Shown piece by piece: positions 36,511-47,546 of a stretch of 64,000 nucleotides of DNA; position 1 is the stretch's first letter; the number at the start of each line of letters is the position of its first letter. The translations under genes and the position numbers were made by a program. The notes beneath the pieces are model-generated. The model was not told the origin of the DNA and did not search any database. It saw only the letters and a program-made list of their open reading frames with translations. This DNA is from Gonatopus flavifemur (Eukaryota > Arthropoda > Insecta > Hymenoptera > Dryinidae), in assembly GCA_018340375.1 (NCBI GenBank), contig JAFFJZ010000003.1, forward strand, positions 4,402,001 to 4,466,000, written 5' to 3'.

Positions 36511-39352
36511 TTATTTCAATATCGTGGAAGGTGGAGAGGAAATTGCACCTATTCGAGGAGTGTTTTAGGGTAAGGAGTCAAAAAAATCGGGTTTTTTTCG
36601 CATTCTTCGAAGGTTTATGTTGGATGATCTTCGGATCAGGTCAAATGCCTGAGTTTTGAAGATCGTTGATTGATAACGCAAAGTTGCTGTCCATCGCGTA
36701 ATTAATCAACTAGACTGAAAGGATTTTGTTGTAAAAATTACCGTGAAAATTCTTCAAAAAATTACTGTGCCGCCTGTAAAAATGAGAGATTATTTGAACC
36801 GTTGGAAGTGATATTTTTTTAAAATTCCCACTCGTCCCTGGATCACTGCAATTTTATGGTAATTTTTCAAATGAAATTCTTTCAGTGTACTTTATTGAGT
36901 CAGATTTTCCTGAAAGCACCTGGTCTATGTGACTAATTAGGCTAAATTTGTTGAATGTTCACGACCTAAGAAAGTTCGCATGGTCGAAAATGTTCAGCAA
37001 AACAAATCAAGTCTCAAGTTTGTCTGCGATATTCATAAATCAGAACAAAATCAGTATCAAACTCAAACAGATAGATGAAAACCGTCCATATTTTTCGATT
37101 TTAGATGATTTACCCTCAACCTCATGGGGTTCTTCAAAAAATCGATCCAGTTTATGGGAATTTAACATCAACGAATTCATGAGTGACTTAATACAATAAC
37201 TTGTTTGTACTTTCACGCCAAAATAAATCCAAATTGTTGAAATATAGCCATTTATCGAGCAATTTCAATAGGCAATGAGAATGTAAAAATATTGAAAATG
37301 ATATTCCTCGTGAATTTTATTGATTATGAATATCATGAGGATTATGGGTGAGCAGTAAACTGAATTTCTTCCTGCCATTTGAGATGTGAAACGAGTACAT
37401 CGATCGAAGCAGCGGAATGGACTTTCTAGCCATTTTCGCAAAAGTTACGCAGCTCGAAAATTAAAACTCCTGCAGGATTTCATTTTTTATTGCAAAAATT
37501 TTCCGAGAAAGTATATTGAGATGAGCATTGAAGTCAGATTTTAATGAACTAATCACAGATTAAAGAACGATAAATGGAAATCCGATACAAGACGTGGATA
37601 AAAATCGCTATAAACGATTTTTATCGTCAATTTTGAAATCAGTATAGAAGAATTATTTAAGAGAGAGAGTGAGAGAGAGAGAGAGAGAGAGAAGCAAAAA
37701 GATGAATCGATTTTTCACAAGTTTTTATCACTCCATCATTTTCAAGAATGAGTATAACTCGATTCGCATAAAAAAGTGCAATACTGCAACGGAAAGGTGA
37801 AATCATTAAATGCCGAAGAGAGTGCTCCGGAGAGAACGAAACTAATAGTCGCATCTTCAATTCTCAATCAACTCTCAATAATCTTCACTCGGAAACAAAA
37901 TAAACCATAAAAAGCGTTTGGATGGCGAGAAGAAAAATTGTATCGCACTTTTCAATTGTAATGCATAAAATCATTCAATGGGCGGAATCAATATTCACGC
38001 TCTTGTTCTCTATGAAAAATTGCATGTCCTTGGCAAGCTGCAACACCTCAATCTTCCTCTTCTTTTTTTTCCCTCCATTCACAGATTTCCTTCTTAATTC
38101 GTTCTTCACCTCTTTTCCCTACATAAATTCGAAATCCAAAGTGACGTGCAGTATATCCTCAGCCAAGTCTCCATAAAACGCAACGTGTTTTTGAAAGTGT
38201 TTTGAAAACATTCCAAAGAAACATCGTGATATGAAAATCACTTCATAGCTGCTATGTATTTCCATCTCTATTACCCATCTCTTTTATATAACATTTCGAG
38301 AAGTTTCATATATCTGCAATTGATTCGTTAATTATGAAATTACGAACTTTGTGCCACACGTGATTATCAAAAAATTCTCAGAATTCATCCAGGAGTACTG
38401 AATTGGATCGAATACATTTCAAAAAAGCAATGAAACAAACAGAAAATCATGTGTCGTTGAAGAAACAAAATTCCGTATTTTTTCCCTCTTGTTCTCGTTA
38501 AAAATGAAAAATCCTTTTATAGTGGTGTATTAAATTCTCAACGATCTGTATAACTTTTCTCATCCCTCGAAAGATCTCAATTAGGTATGGAATTCATTTG
38601 ATGATATAATTACGATACAATATACTCCTCGTTCTCTACCATCGGTAGAATTCTTCATCAGTAGAATTCGCACGGTGGTATTAGCACCGAAGAATATACT
38701 TTATAACGAATGCGTACAATTTTATTCGATGTAATTAAACTTCCGTATGAACTTCTGACTGAATTAAATTTTATTTGCATCGTGTATTACGTTACTCTTT
38801 GTTGTTTGGTGTATGCATTATACGTAGCGAGGTATAGGATGGAACTACTCAACACAAACGCTTTTCCCGAGATTTTTCCAACTTCATTATTAACCTTTCT
38901 CCGTTAAATTTGTGTACATACTTTGCACATGCTGATACGTTCTTCACGAAGAAACCATGTTTAAAGGCTTGAATAGAGAAAGATTAAATGAAGTTTGGTA
39001 TGGTACTCTCATTCAATTCGCTAAGCGTATACTTTTTCTTAACAAAACTCGTAGGTTATTTTGAGTAGCATGACTGTTCCACGGTAAGTACTGCACCTAA
39101 TTTTCCTCGACTGTGCTTTTTCGTTCCATAAAAAAAGAATAGAGACGTCCTTTTCTCCCTCTCTGTCTGCTTGTAGAGTTAATTATGTTTTCTATTCTGC
39201 GCTCCCCTTCATCAACATCGACTGGTTAAAGGTGTACAAATATGCTAGTGGGAGAAATCTCATTATCGAACATATCAGTTTTGATGGATGTTAATAATAA
39301 TGATTCCAATGGGGGGGTGTCCATTTGCTAGAAGATGTCATACCAAACTTGA
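36511..39352. other. Intergenic, nothing recognised
   Basis: AT-rich, with a GA microsatellite at 37661-37692. Short frames only. No gene or regulatory signal that I can support. Confidence 0.4.
37661..37692. repeat. GA dinucleotide microsatellite
   Basis: A run of GA interrupted once by GT. Confidence 0.9.
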
Positions 39353-39449
39353 CCCAAGTGGCACAAGAATGTTTGGAATATTCTATGAACATGGACATAA
39401 TATATTGATACGTTTCGAATGTCCTATGAACATCCTTGTGCTACTAGGG
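39353..39449. repeat. Foldback repeat (AGTGGCACAAGAATGTT family)
   Basis: The left arm CCCAAGTGGCACAAGAATG is inverted at the right end (rc CCCTAGTAGCACAAGGATG). The first 22 positions match at 18. The same terminal sequence bounds the composite at 46516-46810. Confidence 0.6.
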
Positions 39450-39535
39450 TGAAGTACAGAGGAGTTCATAACATTTCCTCCGTTCCTGAAACTTGATAGC
39501 GATCACTAAAGTACTCTCTGAATTCCTTTGGAGTT

Positions 39536-39750
39536 AAGAATCCACTGCTAAAGAGTGAAAATACTGCAAGTTCAGGGAGATTGAGATCCCACTCCCAAAC
39601 AGTGTTTTCTCACTGCAACAAAGTGAAGGTTCAACTCGGTTTAAAGGATAAAATTTCACCACCCTCCAAGAGAGTGAAGATTCACTCTATAGGAGTGGAA
39701 TCTCACTCTGTGGGAGTGGATTTTCACTCCAAGAAATATAGAGAGTAAGA
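39536..39750. repeat. GAGTGAAA/TTTCACTC palindrome cluster
   Basis: GAGTG and CACTC boxes alternate about every 15-30 bp (for example GAGTGAAGATTCACTC, GAGTGGAATCTCACTC, GAGTGGATTTTCACTC), forming overlapping small palindromes. A second cluster lies at 49940-50140. Confidence 0.6.
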
Positions 39751-40552
39751 TTTTCCAGTCAAGTTGGATATATATCCTCCATTTGAGGAAGTTTCTCATA
39801 TTGAATATAACGAAAAGATGGGAGTCTTGAGATTCTTTTTCCATGTACTTCATCAATCACAATGTCAGTTGATTTTGATTTCCATTAGTATCAATCCACC
39901 ATATCGTCTCTACCCTCTTTCACAGACGAATAATCTCCATCGGGAAATGATCGCTTGGATCCAGTTGGATAGTTCTTTCAACCAAAGGAATTGGAAATTA
40001 CTCCGTTTCTCCACACTCTCAAGGATATGTATTCATTTTGAAACAAGGTTGTCAATCAGCAAATCACTAAGTAGGTCCCACTGAAATCAATCGATGATTA
40101 CCCGAATCAATTCAACTGCACTCCATTGGAATAGTTGGGAAAGGACTCAAGAATGACTGGTAATTAGTCGTACTACTCATTGATTGTACAAATTACTATT
40201 TGAGTTGGTTACGTCTACGATGAAATAGTCAGCTCAACCACTAGTTGGCTAACTATTTATAGTCGAATCCTTTTTCAATGAAAATTCCACTCGAACGAAA
40301 AGATAGAAAGTCATATGAAATTTCGTGGGCGTTGAAATGATAATATTCAGTTATATGGAACTTGTTGAAAAAGATCTTGTATTTTTTCCCTCTGAAGGAT
40401 TCAGCGTAAGCTGATGACTCTACCTTGTTTTCAGTTCCCTTTAACAATACCTGCCCAGTTCGTACGTGGACCAGTCAAGTGCCCAGACGAATCGCTTCTC
40501 CGCGTAATGATTATATTCTAAAGCAGAATCTGAATACGAAATTCAAAATACA

Positions 40553-40902
40553 ATACCCGTGGAGAAAAGTTAGCTAAAAAATTACTACACTTTCCAGTAA
40601 AGTAGGCACAAAATCATTATGTTTTTGATTTTAAATTGATATACTTTCTATGAATGAATAACAAAATTCCGTCAATCTTCACTACCCTGTAACGAAAATC
40701 CAGTTGGGATTCTTGGTTCCAGGTGGAGTCTTAGCTGGCAACGCAGGTAAATTTCGGATCTGAAATCCAAGTGGAATTCCAGCTGGATTTTTGTAACAGG
40801 GTAAAAAGTGTAGTACTTTGAATGACAAAACATAATACAAAACCCCACAATGTGGTGTTGTCCCTACTTTACTGTAATAGGGAACTTTTCTCTGCGTGTA
40901 AT
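40553..40902. mobile_element. MITE interrupted by a second element
   Basis: The left end (CCCGTGGAGAAAAGTTA, then CAGTAAAGTAGG) is inverted at the right end (rc ACACGCAGAGAAAAGTT, then CAGTAAAGTAGG). A related copy lies at about 29.9-30.3 kb. The element at 40685-40801 has inserted into its middle. Confidence 0.6.
40685..40801. mobile_element. 117-bp MITE with TA target duplication
   Basis: The ends CCCTGTAACGAAAATCCAG and the inverted CCCTGTTACAAAAATCCAG agree at 17 of 19 positions. TA flanks both sides (40683-40684, 40802-40803). Inner GTTGGGATTC and GAATTCCAGCTGG also pair. A Tc1/mariner-type non-autonomous insertion is the natural reading. Confidence 0.75.
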
Positions 40903-40949
40903 CTGAAAACTAATGGTATTGTCCTAAATATGAATCCCTTCACCCGCGG

Positions 40950-41206
40950 AATAAATTCAAACCATTGACATATATCGCACCAACTCCATCCGATGAAACA
41001 AAATCACATTGTATTGTGTTTCCTATGTAACAATTGTTGAAAACTGGGATATCTGATTAACGCTGCAAGCCAGAAAGTACCAACAGAAAGTGACTCGTAT
41101 TTATCAAAGGAACAAAGTATTAAATAATATGAAAATATTCATCGGCAGTCGAATATTATTCCGAGCCTGAACTCAGCACTTGTATTCGAACTATTGCTCG
41201 CAGTGG
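40950..41206 (+). repeat. Left copy of the diverged repeat flanking the phosphatase gene
   Basis: Similar in the same direction to 45110-45379, sharing for example CACCAACTCCA, CTATGTAAC, GCTGCAA and, at the right end, TTAGCACTTG-like sequence followed by TATTGCTCGCAGTGGGTAA. The right copy has an open signal-peptide-like exon here. This one has an ATG at 41129, but about 17 extra bases (near 41155) shift the frame away from the ALVFELLLAV segment, so it is broken. Confidence 0.6.
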
Positions 41207-42297
41207 GTAAAGTAGATCGCACACGGGAAAAAGCATTTCTTCGAATCTAAGAAATTGTTATTTGAATAGGTCAAGATAAATATTTCTTCGACAGAATTAA
41301 ATATTTTGTTCATTCAAAATGTTTTTTACTAGATCCTGCTTTTGAGTAACAAATTTATTATCGTATCGAAAGGGAATTAGTTTTCTTCGGAGAAATATTC
41401 ATTTCAAAACTATTCAAATAACAATTTCTTAGATTCAAAAAAGTAGCAGAGAAGAAATTTCATAAAATTCTTATAATGGATAGCGTATTCAAAAATTGAT
41501 ACAAAAATCTTGCGTGTATTATTTTAATTGATGAGTGTTGATTCAACGATTGCTTGATTACTTTTTACATTATTTTGATTAAAAAGAGTTATATTCAGTA
41601 CGGAGAATTAAAGTGAACCATGAATCATAATTTCATGTTACATGGGCAATAAAATACAATAGGACAAAAATACTTGCGGAAAACAAATATTGATTCGAGT
41701 TCTACATACGTTCACGGAGAAAATTTATTGCAAAAAGCTGAGTCAAAGTTAAATAAAACGGTGATGTAGAGGTGGTTTGACGAATTTTAGAATCCGGTAA
41801 ATTGAATTTCGATCAACAACAATTGAAATTCATCGAAATTTTTTGTTTTCCGTTTACAAGCTTATGTATAAAAAAAGAAATAGTTGAATAAACCCTCATC
41901 TGTATAGTAGTAGAGTAAAATGAAGACAACCGGATTTCAAAATTCGTTGACATATCACTATTTTTCCGTTTCACTTCACTTTGGGTAATCTTTTATCAAT
42001 TTATTCCCACCATGTACACATTTAGACTTCAATATTCTAATTTCTGAGAACCGTAATGTTTATAAACCTCTTACCTCACGTGGTTCCCCGCAAGCTCCTG
42101 CTTAGGGGCCCCATTATGTTCAAATCCGGCACTGCTATTTATCGCTATACTTCCGAGGTCGTCAGATGTTGGTATGCTTATTTTATGAGAATCAACAATG
42201 TTTTGAAAGGTGATGATATTTTGTTCTCCTGTTCAGTGTATTTTCGCAAATAAGTTCTTTCGTACCCTGGTTCATCATTCTCTTCAATTGAAAGACA
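41207..42297. other. Upstream region of the acid phosphatase gene
   Basis: No separate gene. TATAAAC at 42060 and a TCAGT initiator at 42233-42237, 61 nt before the ATG, are possible promoter parts for the phosphatase. A 65-codon frame at 42056-42253 has no recognisable content. Confidence 0.35.
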
Positions 42298-44257
42298 ATG
42301 AACATACAATTACATGTCGCTGTCATTCTGAATGGTTTGATGATGACCCCAGTGCATGAATCTCATGATTTAGTAAATGGAGATGTGATTTTTGTTAGCA
42401 TTGTGAGTGAAGTGACCTGAATTTTGCAGTAAAGATATATATATAAACTATACAAAAGTCTTTGAAATTTAGATCGTGTATCCTCACACTGAGAGAAAGG
42501 GTCTATTCAAATACTCGACAGCTAGACTTATTTATCTCAACTAGAGTCTTGGTAGCGTGAATAAAAGTCTAGCTGTGGCGACTAACACTTAGTTGACCCA
42601 ACTAGGTACCTCTCTCTCAGTGCATTTATATTCTTATGATCATATTTGTTTTTGATTTGTACCCCTATCCGAAATGTCCAGCAGAACAAACAAAGAATTG
42701 TTACCTGGCTTTGAATGGTTTCTGTGCCGTAAAAGACGTTTGAAAATTGCCCACCTTTCTACTCGGTTTTGTCCGAAGTTTTTGTATTGGAAGATCTAAT
42801 TTAAACCCTGACAGAAGAATGGTTATCAGTTTCCAACTGACAAAATCTGTTAAAAATCAACCAAAAATTTTTCCTCGGATTCAGTCTGACACTTCAGATA
42901 GGGAAATTGATAGTAATAGATTTATTTGTAGAATTTGTAATCACATCTCTTCCAACCCATTATAACTACAGGCATACAGACACGGAGAAAGGACACCTTC
43001 GAAACCGTATCCCACTGATCCTTACAAAAATGAATCCTCATGGCCAGTTCCATTCGGTCAACTTACCAACGTAAGTATCAATCACATACACAAACATTGA
43101 AAATTATCATCCTTGCATCTCAATTACGATGATCATTCTGTAGAGAGGGAAACAACAACAATACGAACTGGGACAATGGTTGAGAAAAAGATATTCGAAG
43201 CTCCTTCCCAGCCAGTACTCCAAAAATGATATTTATATTCGAAGTACAGACGCGGATCGTACGATTATGTCTGCCCAAGCCAACTTGGCTGGACTTTATC
43301 CACCGGAAGGTAAACAAGTATGGAATTCAAAACTCAATTGGATGCCCATTCCTGTACACACGGTACCCCGAGACAAGGATTACTTGTTAAACGCTCACAT
43401 ACCTTGTGAAGTTTACACCCAAGAATACTCGAAGGTGCTCGAATCTCCACAATATCGACAATTCGATCGAAAAAATCAAGATCTATATCGTTATTTGGAA
43501 GAAAAAACGGGACAATCGGTGAAACGTTTTACGGATGTTCGAGAACTTTATGACACGTTATTGATCGAAGTGAGACACTTGAGTGAGTTTTTGACGGGTT
43601 AAATACTGCGGGAATGTAACTTCGATGTACTGACTTTGCAGAAAAATTTTGACAAACCATTACCGGATTGGATAACGCCTGCTTTTTTCTCCGATGAACT
43701 TACCCCTGTAGCTTTGGAAAGCTGCACCGTATCGGTACACAATCGAATTATGCAGAGATTCAGAGCAGGTAGTATAACAAATTTCAGAGTTCTAAATGAA
43801 TTATGATAATGAGTATCGAGAGGTAGGTCCGTTGATTGGAGAGATAACAGGGCACATGCAAGCTAAATCGAACAGTTCACTGAAACCAGACAGGAAGATG
43901 TGGATGTACAGCATGCATGACACTAACATGGTCAATTTCATGATCACTTTGGGGATATTCCAAGGTCATCTTGTACCCTACGCTACTGTGATAGCTATAG
44001 AATTGAGGAAAAATAATCTGGCTCAATATGTTGTAACGGTATGGTATCATGTTCCCATTGTTGCAGTAATGAGACAATTGAAAAGTGTTTCACTCTCTCA
44101 TGACTTATTGATTATGTCCAAGGTTTATTACAAAGAGCCTGCAGAGGAGCCAAAATTTTTGAAAATTCCAGGATGCGGCTTGATGTGTCCTTTAGACAAA
44201 TTCACCGAATTGATGGCAGATGTCATTCCTGAAGATTGGCACAAAGAATGTTCGTGA
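42298..44257 (+). CDS. Secreted histidine acid phosphatase (venom acid phosphatase-like), 5 exons
   Basis: Exons 42298-42402, 42972-43070, 43144-43569, 43642-43768 and 43827-44257 encode 395 residues, with GT-AG introns (three of 58-73 nt) and consistent phases. Members remove phosphate from monoesters in acid conditions through a phosphohistidine. The N-terminus MNIQLHVAVILNGLMM is a short signal peptide, then VIFVSIAYRHGERTP: the nucleophile is H39 and R38/R42 bind phosphate. RSTDADRT (from 101) gives the third arginine. MHD at 282-284 supplies the proton-donor pair. Cysteines in IPCEV, ESCTV, GCGLMC and KEC match the family disulfides. Sequons occur at N55 and N268. There is no C-terminal membrane anchor. 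The length fits insect secreted acid phosphatases. The start is uncertain: an acceptor at 42351-42352 (CCCCAG) with the right phase would allow splicing from an upstream signal-peptide exon like that at 45319. A lysosomal or haemolymph role is as possible as venom. Confidence 0.9.
42487..42622. mobile_element. Foldback element in intron 1 of the phosphatase gene
   Basis: The ends CACTGAGAGAAAGG and the inverted CACTGAGAGAGAGG match at 13 of 14. Internal ACAGCTAGACTTA and AAGTCTAGCTGT also pair. It makes up about a quarter of the 569-nt intron. Confidence 0.65.
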
Positions 44258-44349
44258 ATTTCAAATCATATGACTTTGAATTATATTTTTCTCGTTGTGA
44301 ATTAACATTCCTCAATTCAATGGGTTCGTTTACTGATGTTTTTCAACAG

Positions 44350-44435
44350 GTGCAGGTCACAAACCAGGAAAAGATGAACAAACTCCCGCAACGCATCCAA
44401 TTCCTCATCAATGGTTCAAATTCTGGAATAATTGA
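44350..44435 (+). other. Possible alternative last exon of the phosphatase gene
   Basis: A pyrimidine-containing acceptor (TTTTTCAACAG, ending 44349) is followed by an open frame that reads AGHKPGKDEQTPATHPIPHQ... and stops at 44433-44435. Splicing from a weak donor GTTCGT at 44250, inside the last four codons, would keep phase and replace the final serine with about 28 hydrophilic residues after KEC. The donor is poor, so this may simply be 3' untranslated sequence. Confidence 0.3.
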
Positions 44436-44774
44436 ATGAAGACATTTGTGAATCGTTCCCTGCGTTCCCTCAAATACATTCTCAGGAGTGGACTATGGCC
44501 TGCACCAACAGCGCAATTGGGGCAGGGGCGGCAGGCCGTGGAAGGGCGGCAATCGTCGCAAAAGAATTTTTTTGTTCCACTCGAATAATTTAAAAATAAT
44601 TGTTTTGGATTCCATTTAAAAACATTTTTTTCAATTCCATGAGAAATTAATTTCCGCTGTCTCATAAGGGGCGGCAAAAACACAATGTACATTCTACGAT
44701 ATTTAATGGAGTTGTAATGATTTTCACAAAAAAACAACTTGGTGCCAGGAATTCAGCAAAATATGAACATGGGG

Positions 44775-44780
44775 AATAAA
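44775..44780 (+). terminator. Candidate polyadenylation signal of the phosphatase gene
   Basis: AATAAA, overlapped by a second AATAAAT and followed by CAATAAAAC within 20 bp, lies about 520 nt after the stop. It is the first such cluster downstream. Confidence 0.45.
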
Positions 44781-45109
44781 TAAATCTCAATAAAACTTAT
44801 AATGTGAATTTACACATCTCTACTCTCTTCTGCTGTCATCATCCGGAAATCTCACCCCCAAAAATATGCGACGAAATTTACCTTACTCTTACGACTTGAG
44901 GGGACATTCCAATGATGGGTTAGAAAATTCTGATTTTGTTTTGTCACAAAATTCATATGCTCCACTCGGTTGTGGTGTTTCCTGTCATTTCAACGCTTCA
45001 AAAATAAGGCTCAAATGGCGCACACTCGAGTTTTGGAACAGATTTATGGATATGCGTTAGGAACCCTAATATTTTATTTGAAGGAAATCAAGAAAGACAC
45101 ACAGGATCT

Positions 45110-45379
45110 CTCAGTCCATGAAATAATTTCAATCCATCCACGTATATTGCACCAACTCCACCTGATGGAATAATATTCCATTCTTTGCATCATTTGCACG
45201 ATGGATTTCTATGTAACGGTCGTTGGAAACGAAGATATCTGGTCACCGCTGCAAACTGATACCTCAGTACCAACGGAAAATGTTTCGTATTGATCAAAAG
45301 AACAAAAAATTTCATGATATGGAAACATCCATCCAAAGCTTTACCTTAGCACTTGTGTTTCAACTGTTGCTCGCAGCGG
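45110..45379 (+). repeat. Right copy of the repeat flanking the phosphatase gene
   Basis: Diverged direct repeat of 40950-41206. The two copies lie 4.1 kb apart and bracket the phosphatase gene, suggesting a segmental duplication that included the 5' end of a gene. Similarity fades past the splice-donor-like GGGTAAGGTAGAT. Confidence 0.6.
45319..45379 (+). pseudogene. Orphan signal-peptide exon (possible remnant of a phosphatase paralog)
   Basis: ATG at 45319 opens METSIQSFTLALVFQLLLAA, a textbook secretion signal, then a donor GTAAGG at 45380 in phase 1. That is the phase needed to join the acceptor at 42351-42352 of the phosphatase gene. No RHG-containing or other phosphatase exon follows within the window, so this is either a remnant or the first exon of a gene with a very long intron. 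Without splicing, the frame reads on to 45483. Confidence 0.4.
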
Positions 45380-45483
45380 GTAAGGTAGATTGTACGTTCT
45401 ACGATTCCAAAGAGGTTGAAAATATGTTAAATACATGGAAAAAAGGCATGTTTTCTCATGGTACAGTCATTCTCATCACATGA

Positions 45484-46515
45484 GCTGGAACAAGAAATCA
45501 TTATGAAAAATGTATCACCTTATTGAGAAGACGTAACATCTTCACGATAGACAGGATATTAATCAGCACACTTTGAAGATTTTTGGATTAATTATTCTCA
45601 CACTCTAAATAGTCCCACTGAATCTGAGCTGCATCTTCCTCGAAAGCTTGATTGAAATTCAGTCCTTTTTTGACTGTCTCAGCTTTTGTTTTTGGGGAAT
45701 AACTATTTAATTTATACCCACATATGAAGCCATTTTTTTCGTTGATTGACTAATTTGTTTAGTAAATTATTTCCAATTGTGTACATGTGCGCTTACAAGT
45801 TGAAAAGTCATGGCAACTAATATTTTCTGTCCATTTTTGATCTTGAACAAAGGAAATTGAATTCTCCTTTAATTTTTCCTCGCCTGAGAAGTAAAAATTT
45901 TCCTGAAAATCAAAGAAAACCATACAGCAAGCCATATTTCATCCAAGTTTTTATCCAAATGATTCTAATGAAATATTTTTTGCGACACTTCAAGAGGACG
46001 ACGCCGTCAAAATTCACCTCTGAACTTCCCCTGGTGCCTCAACTCCTGCCTTTTAGCAGTCCCTTTGTACTGCTTTGTGAAAGTCTGTCCCAACGCATCT
46101 ATCAAAATCCCTCCTCACAAGTGTTATCATCGATTCTTTCCATAAAAACTCCGCATTCCATTTTCGAACTGAGAATATCGTTGGATTATCCTTTTTTGCT
46201 CATTAGATATGCCACACTGTGTGAAAGATCTGAAAGTTTCTTCCAATCACGTATACACATTCTACATCACATTTGATTCACCAAAACATGAAATAACTAT
46301 AAATCGTGCTATATTTCACATTAAATTTGATGTGAAATTTGTATGGAACTGAATTCATGCACGTACTTGAAAATAACTTCCAGCAAAAACATTAAAATTA
46401 TGCAGAAATTTCTAACAGTGCAGCTTAACAGGTTACGCGTTATTTTCTTTGATCAAATTTCAAAATTTTAGCAACAAATTACTTCACCATATTCGACATA
46501 TTGTAAAAAATACTA
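45484..46515. other. Intergenic, no convincing gene
   Basis: A 139-codon frame at 45857-46276 (+) is one of the longest in the window but is low-complexity (F, L, S, P, R), with no domain or signal peptide that I recognise. A chance frame is more likely than a gene. Confidence 0.35.
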
Positions 46516-46810
46516 CCCAAGCAGCAACGGAAGTTCAAAGTATAAACGAAATATGAAAGTTCATGGAATATCCAAATGAGACTGTTTTGAATATACTTAG
46601 AAGCGGTCTCTTCCCAGGTAGAAATATTCTATTGAATCCTATTACGAATGGTGAAATTTCTGATTAAATATCATAGAATTCCATTGAAGCCTATTCATTT
46701 CCCCATTCGTCAATGAGATTTTATAGATTATTTGTAACAGGGTTGGAACATACACAGAACATACTTGGAATATTCTAAAAACGTTCATAGCATATTCTGG
46801 TGCTACTTGG
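46516..46810. mobile_element. Composite foldback: one element inside another
   Basis: The outer ends (CCCAAGCAGCAACGGAAGTT at left, rc CCAAGTAGCACCAGAATAT at right) belong to the 39353 family. Inside, 46622-46651 and 46701-46733 are inverted partners (AAATATTCTATTGAATCCTA / AAATAATCTATAAAATCTCA) of the family also found at 59721-59802. Confidence 0.55.
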
Positions 46811-47385
46811 ATAATAATAGAAATAGATTTTGAAAATAATATATATAAAAAGATTGATCTAGAGTATATTACGCAACATTTTGAAACATTCTGGGGACAT
46901 TGGCGCTATGCGATTCCCTCTCCAAATAATTATTTTTCCTCGATTCGATTGATTGATCGATCGGTTTTGTATTATTGTGCGATTCGACATTAGTTCTGAT
47001 ACATCTATCTCTTCGAATGAACAGTGATGTTGTTTATATCTACTTCAAGAGAATGAGGAGAGCTCATGAATGAGAGAGAATAATATGGTTTGGAGAATTC
47101 TGTACAGCCGTCTTCTGCTCATGACACCAAACGAGGTCAAACGAGTTGAAAATTCTCCCAGCTTATTCGGAAGAGCATTCGCCACTCAAAGCTTCATCAT
47201 TCTGTATTCCATGTGATCCTATTTCTCTGTAACACGAAGGAGAATTTGAATCCGAAACAGAGTAGCTAGACTGGAGACAGTTGTTTTCTTTTTTCTTGTT
47301 TTCTGTGTGTTTTATGCCAGAAATCTAGAATTTTTTCATGTACGTGCGGTACGAAAAGATCAGCTAGGAAATTTAATCATTTACA

Positions 47386-47546
47386 CACGGAGAAAAAAAG
47401 TATTGCTGGTATAACAAGCACGTTTTTTTGCTGACATAAGCAAATTTCTTAACAGAACTAACGTCTCAGCTGCTGGAGTGAATACTTTTGCAAGCACAAC
47501 AAATTTCTTTATAGGCGTTATAGTAGCAAAGCATTTCCTCTTCGTG
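47386..47546. mobile_element. Foldback element, CACGGAGAAAAAAAGTATTG ends
   Basis: The left end is inverted at 47523-47546 (rc CACGAAGAGGAAATGCTTTG). The interior repeats TTGCTG and AGCAAATTTCTT units and recalls the GCTGT family. Confidence 0.55.

Noticed and set aside
42747..42965. 72-codon frame as an extra phosphatase exon
   Set aside because: It lies in intron 1 and encodes nothing like the family; the exon beginning at 42972 joins 42402 in perfect phase to give VSIAYRHGERTP.
45857..46276. 139-codon open frame (+) as a gene
   Set aside because: Low-complexity F/L/S/P/R composition, no recognisable family, no promoter or polyadenylation context that I can support.
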